Shown: positions 32,416-42,807, numbered from the stretch's first letter. The stretch is DNA of 64,000 nucleotides from Lysobacterales bacterium (GCA_002632325.1 NSJK01000002.1:124001-188000); one strand, 5' to 3'. Made by a program: numbers and translations. The notes: generated by a model from the sequence alone, not told the origin.

Positions 32416-35172
32416 TCAGCCCGCTGCCGGGGCTGGTGAGGCCGGTGATGAGGGCGGCGCAGCCGGCGGTCGCCGCTCGATGTCATGCAGCAAGCCGCCG
32501 CGCCGGGTGTACACCGCCCAGGTGATCACGATGCAGCTGATGTAGAACGCGAAAAATGCCCACAGCGCTGCATCTGCGCTGCCAGTGAGCGCAATCGAAC
32601 TGCCATAGCTCTTGGGAATGAAGAAGCCGCCGTAGGCCGCGATCGCCGAACTGAAGCCGATGATCGCCGCGCTTTCCTTCTCGGCCTGGCGCGTGCTGTC
32701 CTCGCGGGAAAGCGATGGCATCAGCCTGCCGATTTCCTTGCGCATGATCGCCGGGATCATCTGGAACGTGGAGGCATTGCCTACGCCGCTGACGAAGAAA
32801 AGGAACAGGAACGAGGCAAAGAAGCCGGGGAAGCTCTTGGTGTGCGTGAAGTGCATGACGCCCAGCACGCCAATGGCCATGCCGATGAACACCCAGAACG
32901 TCACGCGGCCGCCACCCCAGCGGTCGGACACCCAGCCGGTCAGCGAACGCGCGAGCGCACCCACCAGCGGCCCAAGGAAGGCGAGCTTGAGCACGGGCAC
33001 ATGCGGGAACTCGATCTTGGCCAGCAACGGGAACGCTGCCGAGTAGCCGATGAACGAACCGAAGGTACCCAGATAGAGCCAGCACATGATCCAGTTCTGG
33101 CTGCGGCGGAAAATCACCGCCTGCTCGGCAAACGAGGCCTTGGCCGAGGCCAGATCATTCATGCCGAACCACGCGGCAATTGCCGAGGCCGCAATGAATG
33201 GCACCCAGATGAAGCCGGCGTTCTGCAGCCACAACGGCTGGTTGGCTGCTACGCCATCGGTGCCGACATGCGGATCGCCGCCGAAGGCACCGAACACGCC
33301 GAAGGTGATCACCAGCGGCACGACGAACTGCACCGCGCTCACGCCGAGATTGCCCAGACCCGCATTGAGCGCGAGCGCGTGGCCTTTCTCCTTCTTCGGG
33401 AAGAAGAACGAGATGTTGGACATCGACGAGGCGAAATTGCCACCGCCGAAACCGCACAGCAGCGCAAGCATCAACAGCAACCAGTACGGCGTCTCCGGAT
33501 CCTGCACCGCGAAGCCGATACCGAGCGCGGGGATCATCAGCGACCAGGTCGACACCGTGGTCCACAAGCGGCCCCCGAAAATCGGCACCACGAAGGAATA
33601 GAAGATGCGCAGCGTTGCGCCCGAAAGCGCGGGCAAGGCGGCGAGCCAGAACAATTGGTCGGTGGACAGTTGGAATCCGACTGCGGGCAGTTTGGCCACC
33701 ACCACCGACCACACCATCCACACCGCGAACGAAAGCAGCAGGGAGGGTATCGACAACCACAGATTGCGATGCGCGATCTTCTGTCCCTGACTTTCCCAGA
33801 AACCGCGATCCTCCGGACGCCAGTCCTCGAGCAGGTGGCTGCCGAGCACGCCTTCGTGCTCGGGCTTGTGGATCGGCTGCATTTCCGGCAGTTCGGGCAG
33901 CTTGCGCAGTTCCTTCTCGGCCACGCCGCGTTCCATCGCGCGAATCGAGAAATGCATCCACACCAGCGACACCAGCGCCACCACGAACAGCAAGGCAAAA
34001 CAGCTCTGCCAGATGCCGACGAGATCATTCATCGCACCGAACGCGATCGGCAGCAGGAAGCCGCCGAGGCCGCCGACCAGTCCGACGATGCCGCCGACCG
34101 CGCCGACATGTCCGGGGTAGTACACCGGGATGTGCTTGTAGACCGCCGCCTTGCCCAGGCTCATGAAGAAGCCGAGGATGAAGACCAGCACGACGAAGCC
34201 GGCAACACCGGTCTGGATGTGGAACTTGATCGGTCCGTGGATGCCGTGCACGAGGTATTCGGTCGGCGGGTAGGACAGAAGGAAACAGCAGGCCACCGAG
34301 ACGCCGAAGGTCCAATACATCACGCGGCGCGCGCCGTACTTGTCCGACAACACGCCGCCATAGATGCGGAACAGGCTGCCCGGAATCGAATAGGCCGCGG
34401 CGAGCATGCCGGCGACACCAATGTCGAGACCGTAGACACCGATCAGGTAACGCGGCAACCACAGCGACAGCGCAACGAAGCCACCGAAGACAAAGAAGTA
34501 GTAGAGCGCAAAGCGCCACACCTGCACATTCTTGAGCGGTTCGAGCATGCTTGACAGCGACTGCGGCTGGATGCCTTCGCGGCGACGCTTCTCGTGCTCG
34601 GGATCATCGGCAGTGCTGAACCAGAAGATCAGCGCCATCACCACGAGGCCCACGGCCCATGCTTCGGCCACCATCTTCCAGCCCCAGGCGACCATCACCA
34701 TCGGCGCGAGCAGCTTGGTCACGGCGGCGCCGACGTTGCCGGCGCCGTAGATTCCCAGCGCAAGGCCCTGACGTCCGGCCGGGAACCAACGCGAGACATA
34801 GGAAATGCCCGAGGAAAACGCGCCACCGGCAATGCCCACGCCCACTGCAGCCAGCAGGAAGGTCGCATAGGAATTGGCGTAGGTGAGGAGCCAGGTCGCC
34901 ACCGCGGCGGTCAGCATCACGATGACCTGGACGCGGCGACCACCGTACTGGTCGGCCCAGATGCCGAGCATGAGTCGGATCATGCTGCCGGTGAGGATCG
35001 GCATGCCGATCAGCAAGCCGAACTGCGTCTCGGACAGGTTCAGGTCTTGCTTGACCTGCACGCCGATGATCGAAAAGATCGTCCAGACCGCAAAACACAC
35101 GGTGAACGAGGCCGTGGACATCCACAACGCTCGCCGCTGGCGACCGCTGTCCAATGGGTTAGAGTCCTGCAT
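32416..35172 (-). CDS. narK: Double nitrate/nitrite transporter NarK (two MFS modules fused)
   Basis: A 918-residue membrane protein made of two complete MFS modules (about 1-440 and 470-905), each with 12 helices, joined by a charged linker (~440-500, ERGVAEKELRKLPELPEM). This is the NarK1-NarK2 fusion known from Paracoccus and others, in which the first half is thought to be a nitrate/proton symporter and the second a nitrate/nitrite exchanger. Nitrate signatures AGGAFSSGISYVSRWFP with SLGKAAVYKHIPVYYP in the first half and CGFGGGNFASSMSNISFFFP in the second are visible. Start ATG has AAGG eight bases upstream. It ends the nar operon, 58 bases after ppiC. Confidence 0.95.
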   Translation of the reverse strand: MQDSNPLDSGRQRRALWMSTASFTVCFAVWTIFSIIGVQVKQDLNLSETQFGLLIGMPILTGSMIRLMLGIWADQYGGRRVQVIVMLTAAVATWLLTYANSYATFLLAAVGVGIAGGAFSSGISYVSRWFPAGRQGLALGIYGAGNVGAAVTKLLAPMVMVAWGWKMVAEAWAVGLVVMALIFWFSTADDPEHEKRRREGIQPQSLSSMLEPLKNVQVWRFALYYFFVFGGFVALSLWLPRYLIGVYGLDIGVAGMLAAAYSIPGSLFRIYGGVLSDKYGARRVMYWTFGVSVACCFLLSYPPTEYLVHGIHGPIKFHIQTGVAGFVVLVFILGFFMSLGKAAVYKHIPVYYPGHVGAVGGIVGLVGGLGGFLLPIAFGAMNDLVGIWQSCFALLFVVALVSLVWMHFSIRAMERGVAEKELRKLPELPEMQPIHKPEHEGVLGSHLLEDWRPEDRGFWESQGQKIAHRNLWLSIPSLLLSFAVWMVWSVVVAKLPAVGFQLSTDQLFWLAALPALSGATLRIFYSFVVPIFGGRLWTTVSTWSLMIPALGIGFAVQDPETPYWLLLMLALLCGFGGGNFASSMSNISFFFPKKEKGHALALNAGLGNLGVSAVQFVVPLVITFGVFGAFGGDPHVGTDGVAANQPLWLQNAGFIWVPFIAASAIAAWFGMNDLASAKASFAEQAVIFRRSQNWIMCWLYLGTFGSFIGYSAAFPLLAKIEFPHVPVLKLAFLGPLVGALARSLTGWVSDRWGGGRVTFWVFIGMAIGVLGVMHFTHTKSFPGFFASFLFLFFVSGVGNASTFQMIPAIMRKEIGRLMPSLSREDSTRQAEKESAAIIGFSSAIAAYGGFFIPKSYGSSIALTGSADAALWAFFAFYISCIVITWAVYTRRGGLLHDIERRPPAAPPSSPASPAPAAG

Positions 35173-35230
35173 GGTGTGCCTTCGTGCGTGATTGAAAATG
35201 TTGCAGCGATCGCGCAGCGCCGACTCCGGA

Positions 35231-36136
35231 TCAGGTCGCGCGCGCCTCGCTGGGATCAAGCCCGCGCACACCATATCGGTCTGCAAGCAGGCTCAGGTAT
35301 TGGTGGATGGCATTCTGGCGCGCCTGGGTTTCCAGATACGCCGCAATCCTGGGTTCGGCTTCATCGAACGACAGCGCGGCGCCGCGTGCGACCTCGTCGA
35401 TCAACACCACGTGATGACCGTAGCGCGTCTCGAGCGTGAGCTTGCCGAGGCCGGGCGACAGCATGAACAGTTGGCGCTCGAACTCGGGCACGGTATCACC
35501 GCGTTCGATCCAGCCCAGCTCGCCGCCTTCATCCTTGGACGGACACATCGAATGGCGCTGCGCGAACTCGGTGAAGCGCTCGGGATGCTCGCGCAATTCG
35601 CGAATCAACGCTTCACCCTGAGTGCGCGCAGCCAACCGCGACTCGATGTCCTCGGGCGCGGCAGCAAGCAGGATGTGACGCACACGCAGGCGATCGGGCT
35701 GGTGCAGGCGTTCGACATTGGCTTCGAAATAGCGCTCGCAGGCTTCGCGACTGGGAGCCGGCACCGGCATTTCGCGCTCGATCAGCACGCGAATCGCGGC
35801 TTCTTCGTCGGTTTCGTCTTCGATCGCTTCGTTGGCAGCATCCAGGCCGATGCGCTCGACCTCCAAGCGCAACAGCTCACGCACCACCAGCGCACGCGCG
35901 GCCGCATCGCGCGAACGCTGCGGATCGGTATCGCGATGGTGCTGCATTTCCTGCGCGATCTGACCTTCGTCGATGCCGGTTTCGCCGACATGGACGAAGC
36001 AAGGCGGCGGCCGGCCGATGCTGCGCGGGCCCTCGTCGGCATCGTGTTCGTGATGCTCGGCGTGGGCGTCCTTGGACACCGACTCGCGCGAGTCGATGAT
36101 CGTCAGCGGGATCTTGCGAAGCTTGCCGGTGCTCAC
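35231..36136 (-). CDS. Parvulin-type peptidyl-prolyl isomerase of the nar operon
   Basis: A 301-residue protein with a C-terminal rotamase (parvulin/PpiC) domain at ~150-255: RVRHILLAAAPEDIESRLA, EFAQRHSMCPSKDEGGELGW and GHHVVLIDEVA. The N-terminal ~140 residues are acidic and His-rich (HAEHHEHDADEG near 25-36) and helical. No signal peptide is visible. It starts with GTG overlapping the narI stop (GTGA). The same gene follows narI in Pseudomonas (PA3871), so an assembly role for the nitrate reductase complex has been proposed; no direct function is known. The His-rich segment could bind metal. Confidence 0.85.
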   Translation of the reverse strand: MSTGKLRKIPLTIIDSRESVSKDAHAEHHEHDADEGPRSIGRPPPCFVHVGETGIDEGQIAQEMQHHRDTDPQRSRDAAARALVVRELLRLEVERIGLDAANEAIEDETDEEAAIRVLIEREMPVPAPSREACERYFEANVERLHQPDRLRVRHILLAAAPEDIESRLAARTQGEALIRELREHPERFTEFAQRHSMCPSKDEGGELGWIERGDTVPEFERQLFMLSPGLGKLTLETRYGHHVVLIDEVARGAALSFDEAEPRIAAYLETQARQNAIHQYLSLLADRYGVRGLDPSEARAT

Positions 36137-36840
36137 GGCTGGCGCGGCCCGTAGTTGAGGGTGGGCTGGCGGCGACGCACGACCTGGTAAGGCCGCCACA
36201 GATAGCTGATCGGGATGCTCCAGATGTGCACCAGACGCGTGAACGGCGTGAGCAGGAACAGCGTCATGCCGAGGAAGATGTGCGCCTTGTACACCCAGTG
36301 CACGTCGGCCAGCAGTTCACCGGCGCCGCCGCGCAGGGTGACGATGTGCTGCGCCCACTCGGCCAGCACCACCATCACGCTGCCGTCCATGTGGTGGCTG
36401 GAGATGAACACGGTGTAGAGGCCGAGCAGGAGCTGCACCAGCAGCAGCACGAGGATCAGCACGTTGCGGAAATTGTCGGTGGCGCGAATGCGCGCATTGA
36501 CGATGTGCCGCACCAGCAGGATCAGCAGGCCGATCAGACAGATCACGCCGAAGATGCCGCCGACCACCATCGCCAGCAACTGCTTCTGCGCGGTGGTGAT
36601 GAACACGGAGTAGACCGAGTGCGGCGTGAGCAGGCCGACCAGATGGCCACCGAGCACGACCAGCACGCCGACGTGGAACATGTTGCTGCCCACGCGCATC
36701 CATTTGCCCGAGAGCATCTGACTCGAACCACTGCGCCAGGTGTACATCGAGTGGTCGAAACGCACCCAGCTGCCGAAGAAGAACACCGCCAGCGCGATGT
36801 ACGGGTAGACCTGGAACGCGAGAAGATCGAAATAACTCAT
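36133..36840 (-). CDS. narI: Respiratory nitrate reductase, cytochrome b subunit NarI
   Basis: Membrane subunit that oxidises quinol and passes electrons to NarH. It has 235 residues and five helices. The heme ligands are visible at H56 and H66 (MFHVGVLVVLGGHLVG) and H186 and H204 (KAHIF, RLVHIWS), matching H56, H66, H187 and H205 of E. coli. It begins at an ATG that overlaps the narJ stop (ATGA); the frame extends upstream but without conservation. Confidence 0.97.
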   Translation of the reverse strand: MSYFDLLAFQVYPYIALAVFFFGSWVRFDHSMYTWRSGSSQMLSGKWMRVGSNMFHVGVLVVLGGHLVGLLTPHSVYSVFITTAQKQLLAMVVGGIFGVICLIGLLILLVRHIVNARIRATDNFRNVLILVLLLVQLLLGLYTVFISSHHMDGSVMVVLAEWAQHIVTLRGGAGELLADVHWVYKAHIFLGMTLFLLTPFTRLVHIWSIPISYLWRPYQVVRRRQPTLNYGPRQP

Positions 36841-37523
36841 GGTTGCACCTGTGAATGGGGGGCGACGTAGCCAGGTCTGGCCGTGGTCGATGGCGTACAT
36901 CCGTCGGCAGGCGCCTCGGGCCCGAAGCGCACCGCTTCCTCTTCCCACGTGCGATCGATCGCCTCGATGGTGTCGTCTCGGGGTTCTTCGCGAACGCGCC
37001 GACGCAGCAGGGCGAGATCGAACTTGCCTTCGCCGTACTCGACCAGCAGCTCGAACAGCAAGGCGTAGGGACTTTCGCGCTCGGCCGCGCGCGCGGCGAG
37101 CAGGCTGACGATGTGGCTGACGTGGTGCAGCCAGTCGCGCGCCTCTGCCTGCGGCCGCTGATCGAGATATTCGAGCAGCAGCGGCAGGTAGTCGGGCAGC
37201 TCCTTGGCATCGAGCTCGAAGCCGTTCTTGCGATAGGCATCGATCAGATCGACCATCGCCTGGCCACGATCGCGCGATTCGCCGTGGATGTGCTCGAACA
37301 GGAGCAGACTCATCGCGCGGCCGCGGTCAAAGGTCTGCAGCCAGCGATCCTGCGCATCGAGCGGATCGGTGGCAAGCAAGGCCTGCACGAACTCGCCGAG
37401 CGCGCCGCGTCGCGCCTTCGGCAAGGCCTCGTCATCGCAGGCCGCGAGCAACTCGGCGCCGTGCTGCCACAGTTCGTCCTGTGGATAGTCGATCAGCACG
37501 CCGAGCAGCTTGAGCATGCTCAT
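36837..37523 (-). CDS. narJ: Nitrate reductase assembly chaperone NarJ
   Basis: Cytoplasmic chaperone that holds apo-NarGH until molybdenum cofactor and clusters are inserted. It has 228 residues, all helical (TorD/NarJ fold), with the family motifs DYPQDELW, MSLLLFEHIHGESRDRGQAM and ELPDYLPLLLEYL. The last ~40 residues are low complexity. ATG overlaps the narH stop and its own stop overlaps narI, the standard coupling. Confidence 0.95.
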   Translation of the reverse strand: MSMLKLLGVLIDYPQDELWQHGAELLAACDDEALPKARRGALGEFVQALLATDPLDAQDRWLQTFDRGRAMSLLLFEHIHGESRDRGQAMVDLIDAYRKNGFELDAKELPDYLPLLLEYLDQRPQAEARDWLHHVSHIVSLLAARAAERESPYALLFELLVEYGEGKFDLALLRRRVREEPRDDTIEAIDRTWEEEAVRFGPEAPADGCTPSTTARPGYVAPHSQVQP

Positions 37524-39064
37524 TCGGCCACCTCGAACTTCTCCTGCCGGTTCGGATGCACCGAATAGCGCGTGGTCTTGCGCTGGGTGAACAGATCAGA
37601 AGGACTGTCGCCACTGCAGCCGTTGCCCCACGAGAAGCCGCAGCCGCCGCGCTCGCCGAAGGCATCGTTGGCGTACTCGCGATGCGCGGTCGGGATCACG
37701 AAGCGATCCTCGTAGTTGGCGATCGCCAGATAACGGTACATGTCCTGCGCCTGCGCGACGGTGAGGCCGGCCTGCTCGAGCACCTTGGTATCTTCGACGC
37801 CATCGACGTTCATCGCGCGGCGCCAGGCGCGCATCGCCATCATGCGCTCGAGCGCGCGCACCACCGGCGCCTCGTCACCGGCGGTGAGCAGGTTGGCGAG
37901 ATAGCGCACCGGGATGCGCAAGGACGCCACATCCGGCAGTTCGCCGTTCATGCCCACGCGGCCGCGCTCGGCTGCCGACTGGATGGGCGAGAGCGGCGGC
38001 ACATACCACACCATCGGCAGGGTGCGGTATTCCGGATGCAGCGGCAGCGCGAGTTTCCAGTCGATCGCGAGCTTGTAGGTCGGCGAATTCTTCGCGGCCT
38101 CAAGCCAGTTGTCGGGAATGCCTTCCTTGCGCGCCGCCTCGATCACGGCCGGATCGAACGGATCGAGAAAGATGTCGAGATGGGCCTGATAGAGGTCCTT
38201 CTCCGACGGCACCGAGGCGGCTTCCTGGATGCGGTCGGCGTCGTACAGCAACACGCCGAGGTAGCGGATGCGGCCGACGCAGGTTTCCGAGCACACGGTC
38301 GGCTCGCCCATCTCGATGCGCGGGTAGCAGAAGATGCACTTCTCGGATTTGCCCGACTTCCAGTTGTAGTAGATCTTCTTGTACGGGCACGCCGACACGC
38401 ACATGCGCCAGCCGCGGCATTTGTCCTGATCGATGAGGACGATGCCGTCTTCCTCACGCTTGTAGATCGCGCCCGACGGGCACGCCGACACGCAGGCGGG
38501 GTTGAGACAGTGCTCGCACAGGCGCGGCAGGTACATCATGAAGGTCTTTTCGAAGGCGCCGTAGATTTCCTTCTGCACGCCGTCGAAATTCTTGTCCTTG
38601 GCGCGCTTCTTGAACTCGGTGCCGAGGATTTCTTCCCAGTTCGGACCCCAATGGATCTTCTGCATGCGCTCGCCGGAAATCAGCGAGCGCGGCCGCGCGG
38701 TCGGCTGATGCTTGCCTTCAGGCGCCTCGTGCAGGTTCTGGTAGTCGAAATCGAAGGGCTCGTAGTAGTCGTCGATTTGCGGGAGGTCGGGATTGGCGAA
38801 GATCTTGGAGAGCATGCGCCAGCGGCCGCCGGCCTTGGGCAGCAACTTGCCGCCGCGCGTGCGCACCCAGCCGCCGTTCCACTTTTCCTGATTTTCCCAT
38901 TCCTTGGGATAGCCGACGCCGGGTTTGGTCTCGACGTTGTTGAACCATGCGTATTCGACGCCTTCGCGCGAAGTCCACACGTTCTTGCAGGTGATCGAAC
39001 AGGTGTGGCAGCCGATGCACTTGTCGAGGTTGAGCACCATCGCGATTTGCGCACGAACCTTCAT
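37520..39064 (-). CDS. narH: Respiratory nitrate reductase, iron-sulfur subunit NarH
   Basis: Electron-transfer subunit with four clusters. It has 514 residues. First cluster cysteines C16, C19, C22 and C26 (CIGCHTCSITCKNVW); second set in LCEHCLNPACVSACPSG; the third set CRGWRMCVSACP has Trp in place of one Cys, the mark of the [3Fe-4S] cluster in NarH; the fourth in KCIFCYPRIEMGEPTVCSET. The ATG overlaps the narG stop (TGATG). Confidence 0.98.
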   Translation of the reverse strand: MKVRAQIAMVLNLDKCIGCHTCSITCKNVWTSREGVEYAWFNNVETKPGVGYPKEWENQEKWNGGWVRTRGGKLLPKAGGRWRMLSKIFANPDLPQIDDYYEPFDFDYQNLHEAPEGKHQPTARPRSLISGERMQKIHWGPNWEEILGTEFKKRAKDKNFDGVQKEIYGAFEKTFMMYLPRLCEHCLNPACVSACPSGAIYKREEDGIVLIDQDKCRGWRMCVSACPYKKIYYNWKSGKSEKCIFCYPRIEMGEPTVCSETCVGRIRYLGVLLYDADRIQEAASVPSEKDLYQAHLDIFLDPFDPAVIEAARKEGIPDNWLEAAKNSPTYKLAIDWKLALPLHPEYRTLPMVWYVPPLSPIQSAAERGRVGMNGELPDVASLRIPVRYLANLLTAGDEAPVVRALERMMAMRAWRRAMNVDGVEDTKVLEQAGLTVAQAQDMYRYLAIANYEDRFVIPTAHREYANDAFGERGGCGFSWGNGCSGDSPSDLFTQRKTTRYSVHPNRQEKFEVAE

Positions 39065-42000
39065 CACACCACCTCCTGGGCATTGGCCGGTACCGGCTCG
39101 CCATCCAGCCAATCGATCTTCTTCATCTTGCGCACGATCACGAACTCGTCCCGATTGCTGCCGACGGTGCCGTAGTAGTTGAAGCCATAGGCAAACTGGG
39201 CATAGCCGCCGATCATGTGGGTGGGTTTGAGCACGACGCGGGTCACCGAATTGTGGATGCCGCCGCGGGTGCCGGTGATTTCCGATCCGGGCACGTTGAT
39301 GATGCGTTCCTGAGCGTGATACATCATCGCCATGCCGGCCATCACGCGCTGGCTGACCACCGCGCGCGCGGCGATCGCACCGTTGACGTTGAACAACTCG
39401 ATCCAGTCGTTGTCCTCGATTCCGGCCTCGTGTGCATCGGTCTCGCTGATCCACACGATCGGACCACCGCGCGAGAGCGTCTGCATGATGAGGTTGTCGG
39501 AATAGGTGCTGTGGATGCCCCACTTCTGGTGCGGCGTGATCCAGTTGAGCACGATCTCCTTGTTGCCGTTGCCACGCTTGTTGTGCAGCGGCTCGATGGT
39601 CTTGGTACTCACCGGTGGCCGGTACTGCATGAAGCCTTCGCCAAAGGCGACCATCCATTCGTGATCCATGTAGAACTGCTGGCGACCGGTGACAGTGCGC
39701 CACGGAATCAGCTCGTGGACATTGGTGTAACCGGCGTTGTAGCTGACGTGCTCGTCTTCCAGACCCGACCAGGTCGGGCTGGAAATGATCTTGCGCGGCT
39801 GCGCCTGGATGTCGCGGAAGCGAATTGCCTCGTGTTCCTTGCCAACGGCCAGATGGGTGTGGTCGCGGCCGGTGAACTCACCGAGCGCTTCCCAGGCCTT
39901 GACCGCGACATGGCCATTGGTCTCGGGCGCCAGATGCAACACGCATTCAGCCGCGTCGATGGCCGTGATGATGTTGGGACGTCCCTGACTGACGCCTTCC
40001 TCACGCACGCGATGATTGAGGTCGCCGAGGAATTTGACCTCGTCCTTGGTATCCCAGTTGATGCCCTTGCCGCCATTGCCCTGTGCATCGAGCAACGGCC
40101 CGAGTGAGGTGAACTTCTTGTAGAGGTTCGGGTAATCGCGCTCGACCACCGCAACGCTCGGCATCGTGCGTCCTGGAATCGGCTCGCACTGACCCTTCTT
40201 CCAGTCGGTCACGCCCAGCGGCATCGCCAGCTCGCCGGGGGTGTCGTGCAGGGTCGGCACCAGCACCACATCCTTCTCGACACCGAGCACGCCCGGCGCC
40301 ATTGCACTCACCGTCTTCGCAATGCCCTTGAAGATGTCCCAGTCGCTGCGTGCTTCCCACGCCGGATCCACCGCCTTCGACAGCGGATGGATGAAGGGAT
40401 GCATGTCCGAGGTGTTGAGATCGTTCTTCTCGTACCAGGTTGCGGTCGGCAGCACGATGTCCGAATACAGCGCGGTGGTGCACATGCGGAAATCGAGCGT
40501 GACCAGCAGGTCGAGCTTGCCCTCGGGCGCCTGATCGTGCCACTTGATTTCCTCGGGCTTGATCGCGCCACGCTCGCCCAGATCCTTGCCCTGCACGCCG
40601 TGGCGGGTGCCGAGCAAGTGACGCAGCATGTACTCGTGGCCCTTGCCTGAAGAACCGAGCAGGTTCGAGCGCCAGATGAACAGGTTGCGCGGGAAATTCT
40701 TCGGCGCATCCGGATCGGCATAGGCGAAATCGAGCGTACCGGCCTTGAGCTCGCGCGCGACATAGTCCGCGGGCTTGATGCCAGCAGCATCGGCGGCCTT
40801 GGCGATCTCGAGCGGATTGCGATCGAGCTGCGGCGCGCTCGGCAACCAACCCATGCGGATCGCGCGCAGGTTGAAGTCGGCGTGGCTGCCCGAATACTTG
40901 GCCGCATCGGCCAAGGGCGACAGCAATTCGTTGACCTCGATCTTCTCGTAGCGCCACTGGTCGGACATGAAATAGAAGAACGAAGTGCCATTCATGTGCC
41001 GCGGCGGCTTGCTCCAGTCCAGGCCAAAGGCCACCGGCAGCCAGCCGGTCTGCGGACGCAGCTTTTCCTGACCGACGTAATGCGCCCAGCCACCACCGGT
41101 CTGACCGACGCAGCCGCACATCATCAGCATGTTGATGAGGCCGCGGTAGTTCATGTCGTTGTGGTACCAGTGATTCATCGCCGCACCGACGATGATCATG
41201 CTGCGACCACGGGTCTTGGCCGCCGTGTTGGCGAATTCACGCGCGATCTCGATCACGTCGGCGCGCGGCACGCCGGTGATCTTCTCCTGCCATGCCGGCG
41301 TGCCCGGCAGGTTGTCGTCGAAGCTCCGGGCGACGTTGTCGCCGCCGAAGCCGCGATCGATGCCGTACTGGGCCAGCATGAGGTCATACACCGTGGCCAC
41401 CGCCCACTCCTTGCCATCGGCAAGTTTCAGGCGCCGCACCGGCACGTTGCGTGCGAGCACGTCGTCGAATTTCGACGCGGTGAAGCTGTCATGCTCGATG
41501 CCGCCGAAGTACGGAAAGCTCACCGCCTCGACGCCGTCGTTGCCGTCTTTCAGGCTCAGGCGCAGGCGCGTGGCGCGGCCCTGGGCATCCTTTTCCTCGA
41601 TGTTCCACTTGCCCTTCTCGCCCCATCGGAAACCGACCGAGCCGTTGGGAACGCAGATCTGGCCGCTGCTTTCGTCATGGCCGAGGGTCTTCCACTCGGG
41701 GTTGTTGCTCTCACCCAGACCACCCAGATCGGATGCGCGCAGGAAGCGCTCGGGCACGAGACGTCCGTCGCTGCGTTTTTCCAGGCGCACCAGCATCGGC
41801 ATGTCGGTGTACTGACGGCAGTAGTCGACGAAATACGGCGCCGGCTTGTCGACATGGAATTCCTTGAGGATCACGTGCCCCATCGCGAACGCGAGCGCGG
41901 CATCGGTACCCTGCTTGGGATGCATCCAGTGATCGCAGAGCTTGGCGACTTCGGAATAGTCCGGCGTGATCGCAACGGTCTTGGTGCCGTTGTAGCGCGC

Positions 42001-42807
42001 CTCGGTGAAGAAGTGCGCATCGGGCGTGCGCGTCTGCGGCACGTTCGAACCCCAGGCGATGAGGTAACGGCTGTTGTACCAGTCGGCCGATTCAGGCACG
42101 TCGGTCTGCTCGCCCCACACCTGCGGGCTGGACGGCGGCAGGTCGCAGTACCAGTCGTAGAACGACAGGCAGGCGCCACCAAGCAGGGACAGGTAACGCG
42201 CACCAGAAGCGTAGGAAATCATCGACATCGCCGGAATCGGCGAGAAACCGATCACGCGATCCGGTCCGTACTTCTTGACCGTGTAGAGGTTGGAGGCAGC
42301 GATGATCTCGTTGGCCTCGTCCCAGCGCACGCGGGCGAAGCCGCCCATGCCGCGCTTGGTCTTGTAACTCTTCGCCTTGTCGGTGTCCTCGACGATGCTT
42401 GCCCAGGCATCAACCGGCGATTTGCTCTTGCGCGCCTCGCGCCACAGCTTGAGCAGGGCGCCGCGCACCAGCGGATATTTCACGCGGTTGGCGCTGTACA
42501 GATACCACGAGTAGCTCGCGCCACGCGGGCAGCCACGCGGCTCATGGTTGGGCAGGTCCGGACGGGTGCGCGGATAGTCGGTCTGCTGGGTTTCCCAGGT
42601 CACCAGGCCATTCTTGACGTAGATCTTCCAGCTGCACGAGCCGGTACAGTTCACGCCATGGGTGGAACGCACGATCTTGTCGTACTGCCAGCGCGCACGA
42701 TAGGCGTTCTCCCACTCGCGGCTCTCGGTCTTGGTGAAACCGTGACCGTCGGCGAACGGCTGCGTATTGCGCTTGAAGAACTGCAAGCGATCGAGGAAAT
42801 AACTCAT
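39064..42807 (-). CDS. narG: Respiratory nitrate reductase, catalytic subunit NarG
   Basis: Reduces nitrate to nitrite on the cytoplasmic side of the membrane. It has 1247 residues, the normal length. The FS0 cluster ligands are H50, C54, C58 and C93 (STHGVNCTGSCSW and RGCPRGASYS); the molybdenum ligand Asp lies in ESADWYNSRYLIAWGSN; the nitrate/Moco regions PQTRTPDAHFF and PKQGTDAALAFAMGHV are intact. The start ATG has AGGAG nine bases upstream and removes 32 unconserved codons. First gene of the narGHJI-ppiC-narK operon. It needs the Mo-bisMGD cofactor built by the upstream moa/mob operon. Confidence 0.98.
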   Translation of the reverse strand: MSYFLDRLQFFKRNTQPFADGHGFTKTESREWENAYRARWQYDKIVRSTHGVNCTGSCSWKIYVKNGLVTWETQQTDYPRTRPDLPNHEPRGCPRGASYSWYLYSANRVKYPLVRGALLKLWREARKSKSPVDAWASIVEDTDKAKSYKTKRGMGGFARVRWDEANEIIAASNLYTVKKYGPDRVIGFSPIPAMSMISYASGARYLSLLGGACLSFYDWYCDLPPSSPQVWGEQTDVPESADWYNSRYLIAWGSNVPQTRTPDAHFFTEARYNGTKTVAITPDYSEVAKLCDHWMHPKQGTDAALAFAMGHVILKEFHVDKPAPYFVDYCRQYTDMPMLVRLEKRSDGRLVPERFLRASDLGGLGESNNPEWKTLGHDESSGQICVPNGSVGFRWGEKGKWNIEEKDAQGRATRLRLSLKDGNDGVEAVSFPYFGGIEHDSFTASKFDDVLARNVPVRRLKLADGKEWAVATVYDLMLAQYGIDRGFGGDNVARSFDDNLPGTPAWQEKITGVPRADVIEIAREFANTAAKTRGRSMIIVGAAMNHWYHNDMNYRGLINMLMMCGCVGQTGGGWAHYVGQEKLRPQTGWLPVAFGLDWSKPPRHMNGTSFFYFMSDQWRYEKIEVNELLSPLADAAKYSGSHADFNLRAIRMGWLPSAPQLDRNPLEIAKAADAAGIKPADYVARELKAGTLDFAYADPDAPKNFPRNLFIWRSNLLGSSGKGHEYMLRHLLGTRHGVQGKDLGERGAIKPEEIKWHDQAPEGKLDLLVTLDFRMCTTALYSDIVLPTATWYEKNDLNTSDMHPFIHPLSKAVDPAWEARSDWDIFKGIAKTVSAMAPGVLGVEKDVVLVPTLHDTPGELAMPLGVTDWKKGQCEPIPGRTMPSVAVVERDYPNLYKKFTSLGPLLDAQGNGGKGINWDTKDEVKFLGDLNHRVREEGVSQGRPNIITAIDAAECVLHLAPETNGHVAVKAWEALGEFTGRDHTHLAVGKEHEAIRFRDIQAQPRKIISSPTWSGLEDEHVSYNAGYTNVHELIPWRTVTGRQQFYMDHEWMVAFGEGFMQYRPPVSTKTIEPLHNKRGNGNKEIVLNWITPHQKWGIHSTYSDNLIMQTLSRGGPIVWISETDAHEAGIEDNDWIELFNVNGAIAARAVVSQRVMAGMAMMYHAQERIINVPGSEITGTRGGIHNSVTRVVLKPTHMIGGYAQFAYGFNYYGTVGSNRDEFVIVRKMKKIDWLDGEPVPANAQEVV

